DNA from: a virus
DNA length: 22,534 nt
Reading direction: 5' to 3' (one strand)
IMG/VR virus record: IMGVR_UViG_3300042314_002531
Coordinates: 1-22,534 of that record
A program made the translations under genes and the position numbers. Below, piece by piece: positions 7,630 through 15,007 of this stretch. Position 1 is the stretch's first letter. The number at the start of each line of letters is the position of its first letter. The notes beneath the pieces are model-generated. The model worked only from the letters and a program-made list of their open reading frames with translations, was not told where the DNA came from and ran no database searches.

Positions 7630-8121
7630 TTAGCGGGCAAAAGGCACAACTGTAGGTAGCAATCTGAACGTGGCAGTAGTCAAACTAGTGCCGGGTTCAA
7701 CGACAACACCTACGGCAGCGGCCTTGGTGGCGACTTTGACAACAATTTGAGATAGGAGGTTGTTGCTAGAAGGATTCTTAGCAAGACCTAAAAAGTCTCC
7801 AATTTTTAGGGTGGTAACGGTCTGCAATGGTGCATTGTAGGTGCCGCTGGTGGAAACAACAATTGATTCTACGTTGCCGTTGCCATAAACCTGAACATCG
7901 CCAAGTCTTTTATACTGTGGAATGTGACCGGCAAAAGCTGTTGCAAAATCAGTCTGGGTTGTGACCAAATCAGTATCCCAAGTAAAATCTGCACCTGAAA
8001 CAACAAGGCCTGCAGCATCAAATGCGGCTAGATCACCAATGTTGTATTCGAGGGCAGGATCAAAAGGTGCGGAGATCGGATTTGACTCCTCACGAATATA
8101 GATACACTGTTGAACTGCCAT
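7630..8121 (-). CDS. Decoration-like head protein
   Basis: 163 residues, rich in Val, Thr, Ala and short beta-strand patterns (EYNIGDLAAF, TTLKIGDFLGL, QIVVKVATKAAAVGVVVEPG). Position is the main argument: it lies between the prohead protease and the major capsid protein, where lambda-like phages keep the head-stabilising decoration protein, and the size is close to that class. A role as capsid cement on the head surface is inferred. The start overlaps the end of the upstream context: AAGGAG lies in the last codons of the protease gene and only three bases separate its stop from this ATG, so the two are translationally coupled. Confidence 0.65.
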   Translation of the reverse strand: MAVQQCIYIREESNPISAPFDPALEYNIGDLAAFDAAGLVVSGADFTWDTDLVTTQTDFATAFAGHIPQYKRLGDVQVYGNGNVESIVVSTSGTYNAPLQTVTTLKIGDFLGLAKNPSSNNLLSQIVVKVATKAAAVGVVVEPGTSLTTATFRLLPTVVPFAR

Positions 8122-8124
8122 TAT

Positions 8125-9339
8125 TTAGCTCCTTAATTTCTTAACTAGTTCATCTACTGTTAGGGTTCTGTGGCCTGAGGCAACTTCGCCGCTAAAAGAT
8201 ATGGGTGTTCTTGTGCCGGTAGCAATGTTCTTCCTATCCGTCACTAGATGTTCCCATTTTGATTCATTCACAGAAACCAACACATCGATGAAGGCTTCTG
8301 TTATTAACTTCTCATTCAATCCCGATTTGACACAGAATTCTTTAGCTTTACCCAAAGCCTTCTGTTGTGCTTCTTTAATTCTGTAGGACTCTAGTTCCTC
8401 AAGAATCATTTTGAAACCTGTTTTATTAGTTTTCTTAAGTGACTCTTCAGCTTTAACCTTATCATCCTCATCGGATTCATCTAAACCCATAACATCGGAT
8501 GTAAGGCCTTCCTTTTTCGTTTCCTTGTCGCACATCTCAGTCTTTTTGCAAAGACCCATGACGGCTTCAATTTTTTCCTTGACATCAATATCAGCGCCAA
8601 GAACTGCTTCTAGAGCTTCTTTAAGATCTGCATTATAAGCTTCAAGTGTTTCATACTTTTTGCTTTTCAATGCTTCCAATCTTGATTTGTGGGGAAGGTC
8701 TTTATCATCATCTAAAGCTTCCTTCATATCCTTATCATCACACATTGCTTCCATGTGATGAACTGGAACCTTGTTAGACTCAACGGTAGTATGGGGCATG
8801 TCACTAACAAGTTCCACACCTCCACTAGCATCTTTTTTCTTCATTACACTCTCCAAAATTTGGGTATAAGACTCAAATATATTCCTGTTAGTAGCTGGCA
8901 CACAAACAACATCAGTGCTCTCAACTTCTTCAATACTCTGCACTGTCTCAGTGCCATCTCTTTCCATCTTTGTTCTACATAATGCCGCATGGCTTAAACC
9001 AAGAGCATCAGGTTGGGTTTCAACAAAATACTTGAATGCAGCTGCATAAGGATGAGCAGGGTTATACATCAAGTCACCCCTAATACCATCCTCTTCCAAC
9101 CTTACATTCTTAATCTGTCCAAACCTATCTAATACAGACCTTATTTCATTAGGCTTATGATCCAAGTTGACCACACAGCCCTCATATTTTTCTAGCGCAT
9201 TCCTCATTGTACTCAATGGGTATATTCTGCCATTCTTACTGTATATACCAAGAACCTTTACGTTCTTAATTACATTGTCTTGAATATTGGCTGATTCAAG
9301 CAATTCTACAGATTCAGTGATAGTTTTATTTTTTCTCAT
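8125..9339 (-). CDS. Prohead protease fused to scaffold
   Basis: 404 residues. Residues 25-150 match the herpesvirus-assemblin-like prohead serine protease class (T4 gp21 type): VLGIYSKNGRIYPL, then VVNLDHKPNE with probable catalytic His61, then DALGLSHAA with probable nucleophile Ser116, then VESTDVVCVPATN. From about residue 160 the protein is acidic, Lys/Glu/Asp rich and predicted helical (for example KAEESLKKTNKTGFKMILEE), as expected of an internal scaffold. One protein can thus shape the prohead and then digest the scaffold during maturation. It precedes the decoration and capsid genes. No strong ribosome site is visible: AATAGGT lies directly before ATG. Confidence 0.85.
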   Translation of the reverse strand: MRKNKTITESVELLESANIQDNVIKNVKVLGIYSKNGRIYPLSTMRNALEKYEGCVVNLDHKPNEIRSVLDRFGQIKNVRLEEDGIRGDLMYNPAHPYAAAFKYFVETQPDALGLSHAALCRTKMERDGTETVQSIEEVESTDVVCVPATNRNIFESYTQILESVMKKKDASGGVELVSDMPHTTVESNKVPVHHMEAMCDDKDMKEALDDDKDLPHKSRLEALKSKKYETLEAYNADLKEALEAVLGADIDVKEKIEAVMGLCKKTEMCDKETKKEGLTSDVMGLDESDEDDKVKAEESLKKTNKTGFKMILEELESYRIKEAQQKALGKAKEFCVKSGLNEKLITEAFIDVLVSVNESKWEHLVTDRKNIATGTRTPISFSGEVASGHRTLTVDELVKKLRS

Positions 9340-9347
9340 ACCTATTA

Positions 9348-9357
9348 CATATATGAC
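9348..9357 (-). promoter_or_regulatory. GTCATATATG junction motif
   Basis: Minus-strand GTCATATATG between the sigma-like gene and the protease gene, ending only eight bases before the ATG. This spacing is too short for a normal -10 box with a leader, which weighs against a simple promoter role here. Confidence 0.35.
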
Positions 9358-9358
9358 A

Positions 9359-9898
9359 TTATGTCAACTTATTTTTGAAATCTAATAACAATTCATCATA
9401 AAATTCATTAGTTATTTTATATTTTTTGGTAATTTCGCTTTTTTTATAATTCTGTATTACCATAATTAATATGTCAATCTCAAGTATAGTATAGTGAAAA
9501 TTGATATGGTCTTGCAGCAATATAACAAATTCTTCTGTTTCATTTTGCTTGTCTTCTATCTTTTCTGGTATATCCAAAAGCAAAATTTTTCTTTCGTGTT
9601 GCAATCTTTTTGTGCCAATTAAACTTCTATAAATCCTTCCAAATATATATAATCGAGCAAAAGCGCCTAACGATACATTTTTAGATGGATCAAACCTTTT
9701 TTTAGCCATTAACAAACCATACCAGCCTTCTTGTATAGCATCTTCAAGTTCAATGCTTGAATTCATTTTTGAAAAATAAGATGCTATGTTTTTGACCAGT
9801 GGTTCATATTTCAAAATTTCATCATTTTGGTTTGATGGATCTTGTTTTAACGGACTTTTTTTCTGCGGGTTTTTTTTCTGGGATTTGTTGTTCGGCAT
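9359..9898 (-). CDS. Sigma-70 region 2 transcription factor
   Basis: 179 residues from ATG 9898, chosen because GGAGG lies directly before it; an upstream in-frame ATG at 9928 has no ribosome site. After a Lys/Asn/Gln-rich head, residues 30-95 match sigma-70 region 2: YEPLVKNIASYF, then LEDAIQEGWYGLLMAKKRFD, then NVSLGAFARLYIFGRIYRSL. The middle DIPEKIEDK segment and the C-terminal EITKKYKITNEFYDELL look like linker and a degenerate region 4. It would direct the host RNA polymerase to phage promoters, in the way T4 gp55 or sporulation-type sigmas do. The start overlaps the portal gene by 77 bases in another frame, which couples it to head-gene expression. It is not close enough to call a gp55 orthologue. 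Confidence 0.82.
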   Translation of the reverse strand: MPNNKSQKKNPQKKSPLKQDPSNQNDEILKYEPLVKNIASYFSKMNSSIELEDAIQEGWYGLLMAKKRFDPSKNVSLGAFARLYIFGRIYRSLIGTKRLQHERKILLLDIPEKIEDKQNETEEFVILLQDHINFHYTILEIDILIMVIQNYKKSEITKKYKITNEFYDELLLDFKNKLT

Positions 9899-11492
9899 TA
9901 TCCTCCACAGGTTCTGTAAACAATTCATTTATAATGTCATCAGGCAATACAGGATGGTATTGCTTCATTAGTTTTTTACCCGCTTCTGGTGTCACTCCAA
10001 CTGCCTTAATTGCCGCCACACTTTTCAAAATGTTTTCTAATCCATCATCATTCTGACTTTGCTTTTTCTGCTCATCATATTCCATACCTTGTTCAGCTGC
10101 TATTGTATTGCTGCTCTTAATTCCCATATCCCAATAAATCTTATTAGTCTGCGCTTCCTCATATGGTTCCCTCGTAATTAAACTAGGACCAGTAGGAACG
10201 ATTTTTAAATCGCTAAGAGCATTGGTAGGCAACAATCCCTTTTTAACAGCTGTGGTTATTTGCTTCCATAACAAACTTTGGTGAGGCTTGGTTCTCTTAG
10301 AAGCAAAGAAGTCGCCAACACGTTTTTGATATAAGCTAAAAGTCCTATAACTTGGACTCTCAGCCACCAAGTGACTAGCATATGCAGAACTTTCCAACTT
10401 TTGTGTCAAGTGCGCCTCAGAAATACCAAAATTGGCTGCAATGGCTCTTAGATTAACCAACAATGTAATCTCAGCCTCAGCACTATCTAAATTCTGTTGT
10501 GGGAATTCATACTCGACGTTTGCACTGCTGGTAAGAATACTACTGTTAGGCAATGTTTCAATGTTTAAAGGTTGTTGACCCGGTGCTGGATTTGTCACAG
10601 TTACATTCGTTGTCTTTGCCAATAAAGCATCTATTCCCTCAGGCGGAGCATTATCAATTTTACGAATCATACTTACTTTTGATCTGCTAATTGCCAAGCT
10701 AACCATACTATTCAAAATCTGCTCAGCATTCATAAAGTTTTGATACACAGGGAAGAATAGACTAATGCCTCTTTTTGAATTACTATAAGTTCCGGCTTTA
10801 TCATAATTAATATCATCAGCTGGCACTAAAGATGGCAGATAGGAAACACCTGTATCACTAAGTTTGTCACAAATCCAGTAGCCGACTACATCGTGCAAAT
10901 CGTCTTTTCTACAAGCAATGCCAAAAGACATATCAGGATCATTAGTATCACTTGGGGGCAAAATAAGATCGTTTTCTACCCACCTTAAATCTAAAAGACC
11001 ATCTGAGTTCTCAAATATCCTACAACAAGCTTCACCTTCTACTACAATTCTATATATGTATTCTAATTCCATCTGTTGGAAATTATTTTTTTCTACACAT
11101 AAATCAACAAGCTCTTGAGCAAGTGAAACTAATTTTGAATTAACGCCATCTTTGGTAGGTGTGACTTTATATTTAAAACCTTCGCCAACACAGAAATCTT
11201 GAAAAATAGTAATGACAGCTTGGGCAAATTCATTGTATGCATAAATATTTCTGGCTTGTTCTCTGACCTGTTTAAGCTGCCAGTTGGTTAAATAAACCTG
11301 TTTATAATAACCTGAAAGATTGTTGTATTGAGCTGCAGTAGAATATGGGTTTACACCTGAAGCATTGCCCATATAACCATATGGCCAATAACCTGAAGTG
11401 AAACTCTGAAGGCTATATGGAAAAAAGTCCATACCCTGACCAGCAGTAGGACCGGGTATTACAAAGTTTTCTTTTACAAATTTTTTGGCCAT
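9822..11492 (-). CDS. Portal protein
   Basis: 556 residues, normal for a portal. Features: YLTNWQLKQVREQARNIYAY near the N-terminus; a central part with WVENDLILPPSD and SKRGISLFFPVYQNFMNAEQ, typical of the lambda-type portal core; then SAEAEITLLVNLRAIAANFG and a long helical stretch; and a Lys-rich tail (PEKKPAEKKSVKTRSIKPK). Twelve copies would form the ring at the head vertex through which the terminase pumps DNA and to which the neck attaches. It follows terminase and precedes the protease, the usual order. Ribosome site AGGTAGGT lies just upstream. The Lys/Pro-rich tail is encoded where the sigma-like gene overlaps, so it may have been shaped by the overlap. Confidence 0.88.
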   Translation of the reverse strand: MAKKFVKENFVIPGPTAGQGMDFFPYSLQSFTSGYWPYGYMGNASGVNPYSTAAQYNNLSGYYKQVYLTNWQLKQVREQARNIYAYNEFAQAVITIFQDFCVGEGFKYKVTPTKDGVNSKLVSLAQELVDLCVEKNNFQQMELEYIYRIVVEGEACCRIFENSDGLLDLRWVENDLILPPSDTNDPDMSFGIACRKDDLHDVVGYWICDKLSDTGVSYLPSLVPADDINYDKAGTYSNSKRGISLFFPVYQNFMNAEQILNSMVSLAISRSKVSMIRKIDNAPPEGIDALLAKTTNVTVTNPAPGQQPLNIETLPNSSILTSSANVEYEFPQQNLDSAEAEITLLVNLRAIAANFGISEAHLTQKLESSAYASHLVAESPSYRTFSLYQKRVGDFFASKRTKPHQSLLWKQITTAVKKGLLPTNALSDLKIVPTGPSLITREPYEEAQTNKIYWDMGIKSSNTIAAEQGMEYDEQKKQSQNDDGLENILKSVAAIKAVGVTPEAGKKLMKQYHPVLPDDIINELFTEPVEDNAEQQIPEKKPAEKKSVKTRSIKPK

Positions 11493-11513
11493 AATTATAT
11501 ACCTACCTAGTTG

Positions 11514-11522
11514 TTAAATGAC
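11514..11522 (-). promoter_or_regulatory. GTCATTTAA junction motif before portal gene
   Basis: Minus-strand GTCATTTAA overlaps the last base of the 46-aa gene stop codon and is followed by CAACTAGGTAGGTATATAATT and the portal ATG. The same TAGTCATTTAA / TAAGTCATTTAA arrangement recurs after the giant gene at 16220-16231. Confidence 0.4.
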
Positions 11523-11662
11523 TATTTCTCATCCTCTTTAGTCGATAACATAATTAACTTTGCACCGGCCAATATCCAAACCATACTGCAACACATAATA
11601 ATATTAAATTTGACTATATCCCATACTTGATCAGCAAACCATCTAGCTAAGTCGGTTTCCAT
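11522..11662 (-). CDS. 46-aa single-helix membrane protein
   Basis: A small gene: ATG 11662, stop at 11522-11524, 46 residues. It begins METDLARWFADQVWDIVKF, continues with a hydrophobic stretch of about 20 residues (NIIMCCSMVWILAGAKLIML) that can span a membrane, and ends in a charged tail (STKEDEK). GGGGA lies nine bases before the ATG, inside the end of the C39-like gene, which it overlaps by 16 bases. One helix with a charged tail is compatible with a holin-like or other small membrane protein, but nothing identifies the role. Coupling to the peptidase suggests the two act together. Confidence 0.65.
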   Translation of the reverse strand: METDLARWFADQVWDIVKFNIIMCCSMVWILAGAKLIMLSTKEDEK

Positions 11663-12075
11663 GCTATAATTCCCCAATTTGTTAATACTTCACCATCTTT
11701 TTCATTCCACCATTCCCTCATAAACTGTTTGCAACGTATCTTGCATTCACCTTGAACGGGACAGTTGTAATATATAGAATAATCTGCTACATATTTAGCA
11801 ACTACATAATGGTCTTTTTGTAAACATATAATGGGAACTTTATAATCCATGAAGTGTTTAAGATGAGCATAATTTAAATTGCCAGCAATAACATGCATGC
11901 CTTTTTCTCTCAAGAAACTTTCAATAGTTCTAACTTGCACACCATCTATGCTATTGCTCAAGCTTTCTAAGCCTCTTTTATTAATCTTGAAGTATTCCAA
12001 TACCATTTCAACACAAGCAACGCCACAATCTGTACTTTTTTTCTGCAATATAGAAGGTAAATTATATTTCTTCAT
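11647..12075 (-). CDS. C39-like papain-fold cysteine peptidase
   Basis: 142 residues, the size of a lone C39 peptidase domain. The N-terminus has the C39 signature: Gln11 (oxyanion hole), then TDCGVACVEMVLEYF with nucleophile Cys17. The second block DHYVVAKY gives catalytic His89. The third position, usually Asp in an ADP motif, appears to be Asn104 in YYNCP, as in papain. A Cys-rich insert follows (Cys105, Cys111, Cys115). Known C39 domains cut double-glycine leaders of peptide bacteriocins during export; relatives include other papain-like enzymes. No ABC transporter or double-glycine peptide is present here, so the substrate is unknown. It lies between terminase and portal, with AGGGG before its ATG and a small membrane gene overlapping its end. 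Confidence 0.78.
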   Translation of the reverse strand: MKKYNLPSILQKKSTDCGVACVEMVLEYFKINKRGLESLSNSIDGVQVRTIESFLREKGMHVIAGNLNYAHLKHFMDYKVPIICLQKDHYVVAKYVADYSIYYNCPVQGECKIRCKQFMREWWNEKDGEVLTNWGIIAWKPT

Positions 12076-12093
12076 GATTCCCCTATATATAGA

Positions 12094-13593
12094 TTAGCGT
12101 TTGAAATGACTTTCAAAAACGGGTTTTTCAATTAAACATGCCAAGCCAAAAGAATCACCGAAATCTGGTGAACGACCTAAACGTTTTATAATTTTTTCTT
12201 TAGATTCTAAAATTATTTGAGATTTATTGTTTACCTCAAAACAAGGCATTCGTAATTCCTGCAGCAATAATTCTTGTTGTTGTTTTGGCAACATAGCGAT
12301 ACTTAATGCTTTTTTTCGGGCTAAATCCCTTGCTCTCACCCATATTTCTGAACGCTTTCCTTGTACGTATGCTTCAATATCTTCAGACGCCTTCTTATTA
12401 TTAATAACCTCAATAAAGTTATATTTATCGTTTTTAGTTCCAGCCAAGTCAATAACTCCTGCTCCAAGACCTGATCCATCAATATTGCATGGAATATTGT
12501 ATGGAGATAGGGTTTTTGTGCCGTATTTTCTGCATAATTCTTTTATTTTTTCAGCTGATTGGACTATAGAAAAGCCTTTATAAGCTTGAACTTCTACTAT
12601 GTTGGGCCCCCTACGTACCACAAATACAGTGCTACAGCTACCATAACGGGCAATATCAGCGCCAATAGTAACAAGGTAGTCTTTGTGATCGGGAATAGGG
12701 AGTAAAAGGTTTGCAAGGTCTTGTTCTGAGTAGAGTGAGAAATCGGATTGACTGGGGTATTTGCCTCTAATTTGGACATCAAAAATCGGATTCTCGCTGA
12801 TATAATTCTTGCCCTCAAACTGAAAAGCCTTGTCGATTTCATGGGAATCGGCGGGTCTACAGTCAAGTTTAAGTCTTTCTTTGACCGTATTATACGTAAT
12901 GGCACCCTCAATGACTTCTCGCTTTTCAACGATATTTGGGTGCGTAAGTGCCGACATGCTGACAATGTTATATTTACCAGTTAGGGCCTCCAAATACATA
13001 GGAGATGACTTGTTATATGGATTGCCAATGGCTAAAAAGTAATGGTTCTTTTTGCCTGACTCAAACATGCTATGGGCTCTATCCCAAAATATTTGATCAA
13101 CACTGGCACATTCATCAAAAATGATTAATATACCGCCTTTGGAGTGTTTTCCCTGAAAAGCATCACCAGAGTTGGTCGCATAACCATTTACCCACCAGCC
13201 TGAATTTTTAAACAAGCTATTGGCTTTGGGAGCGAAGTCCTTGCAATTAGGCATTATTCTCCGCATTTCCTTAAATATAATTTCGGAAATTTGGCGGTTA
13301 ACAGGTGCCGTTATTAATCCAATTGAGTCAGGATGTGTATCATAAAACCAACAGGCTAATAAAGCAGCAAGTAGAGACTTGCCCACTGAGTGAGCACTCT
13401 CTACTATTGTTGGTCTGTTAGTCAGGACGTTTTCTAAAACACGTATTTGGTCAAGGGTAAGGGTAATACCCCTGAATTTTGCATACTCAATTATGTTAGA
13501 TGGGACTGCTTGTTTCTGTGTACGGGTTTTCTGGAGGGAGCAAGCAATTTGTGTCAATCGTTCTGCCTGTTTGATTAGCTTCAAGTAACTCAT
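12094..13593 (-). CDS. Terminase large subunit
   Basis: 499 residues. The ATPase part shows Walker A ESAHSVGKS (Lys72), Walker B ILIIFDE (Asp160, Glu161) and a coupling motif LAIGNP (187-192). The RNase H-like nuclease part shows GADIARYG (Asp313), IDGSGLGAG (Asp372) and SPDFGDSFGLA (Asp477, Asp480), so both catalytic centres look intact. It is the motor that packages DNA through the portal and cuts the concatemer. Its start at ATG 13593 lies 98 bases inside the small-terminase gene in another frame and has no clear ribosome site, so the true start may be a few codons later, at a TTG; the motifs are unaffected. Confidence 0.95.
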   Translation of the reverse strand: MSYLKLIKQAERLTQIACSLQKTRTQKQAVPSNIIEYAKFRGITLTLDQIRVLENVLTNRPTIVESAHSVGKSLLAALLACWFYDTHPDSIGLITAPVNRQISEIIFKEMRRIMPNCKDFAPKANSLFKNSGWWVNGYATNSGDAFQGKHSKGGILIIFDECASVDQIFWDRAHSMFESGKKNHYFLAIGNPYNKSSPMYLEALTGKYNIVSMSALTHPNIVEKREVIEGAITYNTVKERLKLDCRPADSHEIDKAFQFEGKNYISENPIFDVQIRGKYPSQSDFSLYSEQDLANLLLPIPDHKDYLVTIGADIARYGSCSTVFVVRRGPNIVEVQAYKGFSIVQSAEKIKELCRKYGTKTLSPYNIPCNIDGSGLGAGVIDLAGTKNDKYNFIEVINNKKASEDIEAYVQGKRSEIWVRARDLARKKALSIAMLPKQQQELLLQELRMPCFEVNNKSQIILESKEKIIKRLGRSPDFGDSFGLACLIEKPVFESHFKR

Positions 13594-13942
13594 GAATTAT
13601 ATTTTTCAGTTGTTTCATTTGCTTCTGCACAATTTGGAACTCCCATCTATGAACGGCAATGTTCCAGTGCTTAAACTTACGCTCTAAATACCAAGCCTTC
13701 CACTTTTCATCCTTGCTGTTAACAAGACTGTTAACACATGCACTTTCAACAAAAGCTTCAGCTTCAATTACCTTTTTTGCAAAAACTTGATATTCAGGTC
13801 TTGGGTCTTTCATCCACCTGACTAAAGCTTTGTCGTTAATACCAGCTTCTTTACAGGCTGTGATTCTAAAATTGCCTTTACGAATACTGTTAAGAATTAC
13901 AGTTTGCGTATCAGCGTTAAATTTACAATTGTGCTTACTCAT
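13496..13942 (-). CDS. Terminase small subunit-like HTH protein
   Basis: 148 residues. Residues 8-50 form a helix-turn-helix of the phage type (ILNSIRKGNFRITACKEAGI, then NDKALVRWMKDPRPEYQVFA). A helical part with EAEAFVESACVNSLVNSKDE and WKAWYLERKFKHW follows, then a coiled helix and a Pro/Thr-rich tail. This pattern, directly upstream of the large terminase, fits the small subunit that recognises the packaging site and regulates the motor. It overlaps the gene before it by 8 bases and the large subunit by 98 bases, so all three are coupled. A plain DNA-binding regulator is the alternative. Confidence 0.8.
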   Translation of the reverse strand: MSKHNCKFNADTQTVILNSIRKGNFRITACKEAGINDKALVRWMKDPRPEYQVFAKKVIEAEAFVESACVNSLVNSKDEKWKAWYLERKFKHWNIAVHRWEFQIVQKQMKQLKNIIHELLEANQTGRTIDTNCLLPPENPYTETSSPI

Positions 13943-14147
13943 AATCGTCTATATCCTCATCTTCGATATCTAAAGCCATCAAATCATCAATATGTTTTTG
14001 TCTGTCGTAAATATCAAAAAGAATGTTCGCCAAATTAATTGCTGCGTTGCCTTTAATTAATGGATCGTTATTAGCGTTAATAATTCCAATTAGAGCTTCC
14101 AAGCTTACTTTCATTGCATCATGAATGTCGCTGTCTCTGAATTGCAT
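13935..14147 (-). CDS. Small acidic protein upstream of terminase (70 aa)
   Basis: 70 residues, predicted all-helical: MKVSLEALIGIINANNDPL, then AAINLANILFDIYDRQ, ending in a strongly acidic tail (LDIEDEDIDDYE). I do not recognise a family. It overlaps the small-terminase gene by 8 bases (stop inside the next ATG context) and begins two bases after the 112-aa gene, so it is part of the packaging operon. The acidic tail could bind a basic partner such as the HTH protein it is coupled to; that is speculation. Confidence 0.7.
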   Translation of the reverse strand: MQFRDSDIHDAMKVSLEALIGIINANNDPLIKGNAAINLANILFDIYDRQKHIDDLMALDIEDEDIDDYE

Positions 14148-14149
14148 GT

Positions 14150-14488
14150 TTATCCGTTGAATACAAAAATTGATATATGACCACCAACATTGGCTGCACC
14201 ACTGAGATTTAAAATTAAATCATCATTGGACTGCACTGTCTTAAACAAGCCAATAGGAGAACCAACACCACCAGATAGGAAATTACTAGTAGTTGCAATG
14301 CCACCTGAAGCCAATATAGGCATCGGGCCAGTCAAATCAGTAGTATTACTCTTAAACTTAATCGTAATATTGGCATCAGTCAAAAGCGTATAACTAACCA
14401 CCATAAAACACATGTTGGGATAAACGGAACCAGCTAGGATAACATTGTCTCCAGAAGCGGTAGCGAATATAGGCAAGTATTTCATCAT
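14150..14488 (-). CDS. Small beta-rich probable virion protein (112 aa)
   Basis: 112 residues, almost all beta-strand and Gly/Ser/Thr turns: YTLLTDANITIKFKSNTTDL, then TGPMPILASGGIATTSNF, then FKTVQSNDDLILNLSGAANV and GGHISIFVFNG. The pattern of a strand with KSGST-like turn, GP-LPLAANGGI and a final LNLS-AAVGG-strand is one I have seen in small conserved phage proteins of unknown function near structural genes. A small surface or receptor-contact protein of the virion is plausible, not shown. GTAGGAG lies upstream of the ATG pair at 14488/14485; either Met could be the start. Confidence 0.72.
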   Translation of the reverse strand: MMKYLPIFATASGDNVILAGSVYPNMCFMVVSYTLLTDANITIKFKSNTTDLTGPMPILASGGIATTSNFLSGGVGSPIGLFKTVQSNDDLILNLSGAANVGGHISIFVFNG

Positions 14489-14507
14489 GTCAGTTTTTCT
14501 CCTACTT

Positions 14508-14517
14508 TATATATGAC
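14508..14517 (-). promoter_or_regulatory. GTCATATATA junction motif
   Basis: Minus-strand GTCATATATA two bases after the stop codon of the 157-aa gene, followed by AAGTAGGAG and the ATG at 14488. Of the five copies this has the sequence and spacing (about 19 bases to the ATG) most compatible with a T4-late-like -10 element. Confidence 0.45.
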
Positions 14518-14519
14518 GT

Positions 14520-14993
14520 TTAATCAATTTCTGTAATTTTTAAATCAATATTTCTGGTTGTTAAATTGCTAATTTCAATTTTGGAATTATCAATGAATAA
14601 AGGTTGCATAACATCATGCACCAAACTTTTAACTCTACATCCAGAGTCTTCATAAATTACAGTAACGTAATTTCCCATAAATTCTGGTATGTTTAATCCA
14701 AGTGTCATAGGATATGGAGCAGGATCTAGACTATTGTAATGCACTGCAAGGTAACTTTTTGTGTCCTCTTTGCCTAACAGCTTAATTGAACAACTTGTAA
14801 ACCCAGTTCCTTTATCGTCTAACACCCATTTCCACCCAGCGTTATTAGCTGGAATAAACATCTTATTCTTTTTCAATGGCAGAAAAAAAACATGCGAAAA
14901 CCATATAAATTTCGCAAGAACATCCGTAATTTGAATGCTAATTTTGTCTTTGTAGACTACATTTTCATTATATTTTACGTTTAATGCTTCCAT
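14520..14993 (-). CDS. Unknown protein, 157 aa
   Basis: 157 residues from ATG 14993. The open frame extends upstream into the PhoH gene, but the extra 36 codons lie wholly in PhoH coding sequence, so I chose the first ATG after the PhoH stop; its ribosome site is weak (ACTATATAAAATT precedes). The protein has alternating strands and a hydrophobic stretch (VLAKFIWFSHVFFLPL), then AGWKWVLDDKGTGF, SYLAVHYNSLDPAPYP and a C-terminal VKSLVHDVMQPLFID. I do not recognise a family. A beta-rich fold is likely. It lies between PhoH and the 112-aa gene with 14 and 31 base gaps, so it shares their transcript. Confidence 0.7.
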   Translation of the reverse strand: MEALNVKYNENVVYKDKISIQITDVLAKFIWFSHVFFLPLKKNKMFIPANNAGWKWVLDDKGTGFTSCSIKLLGKEDTKSYLAVHYNSLDPAPYPMTLGLNIPEFMGNYVTVIYEDSGCRVKSLVHDVMQPLFIDNSKIEISNLTTRNIDLKITEID

Positions 14994-15007
14994 AATTTTA
15001 TATAGTT

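Noticed and set aside
12597-12965. 122-residue minus-strand frame inside the terminase gene
   Set aside because: It lies wholly within the large terminase gene in another frame, lacks family features and has no ribosome site worth noting.
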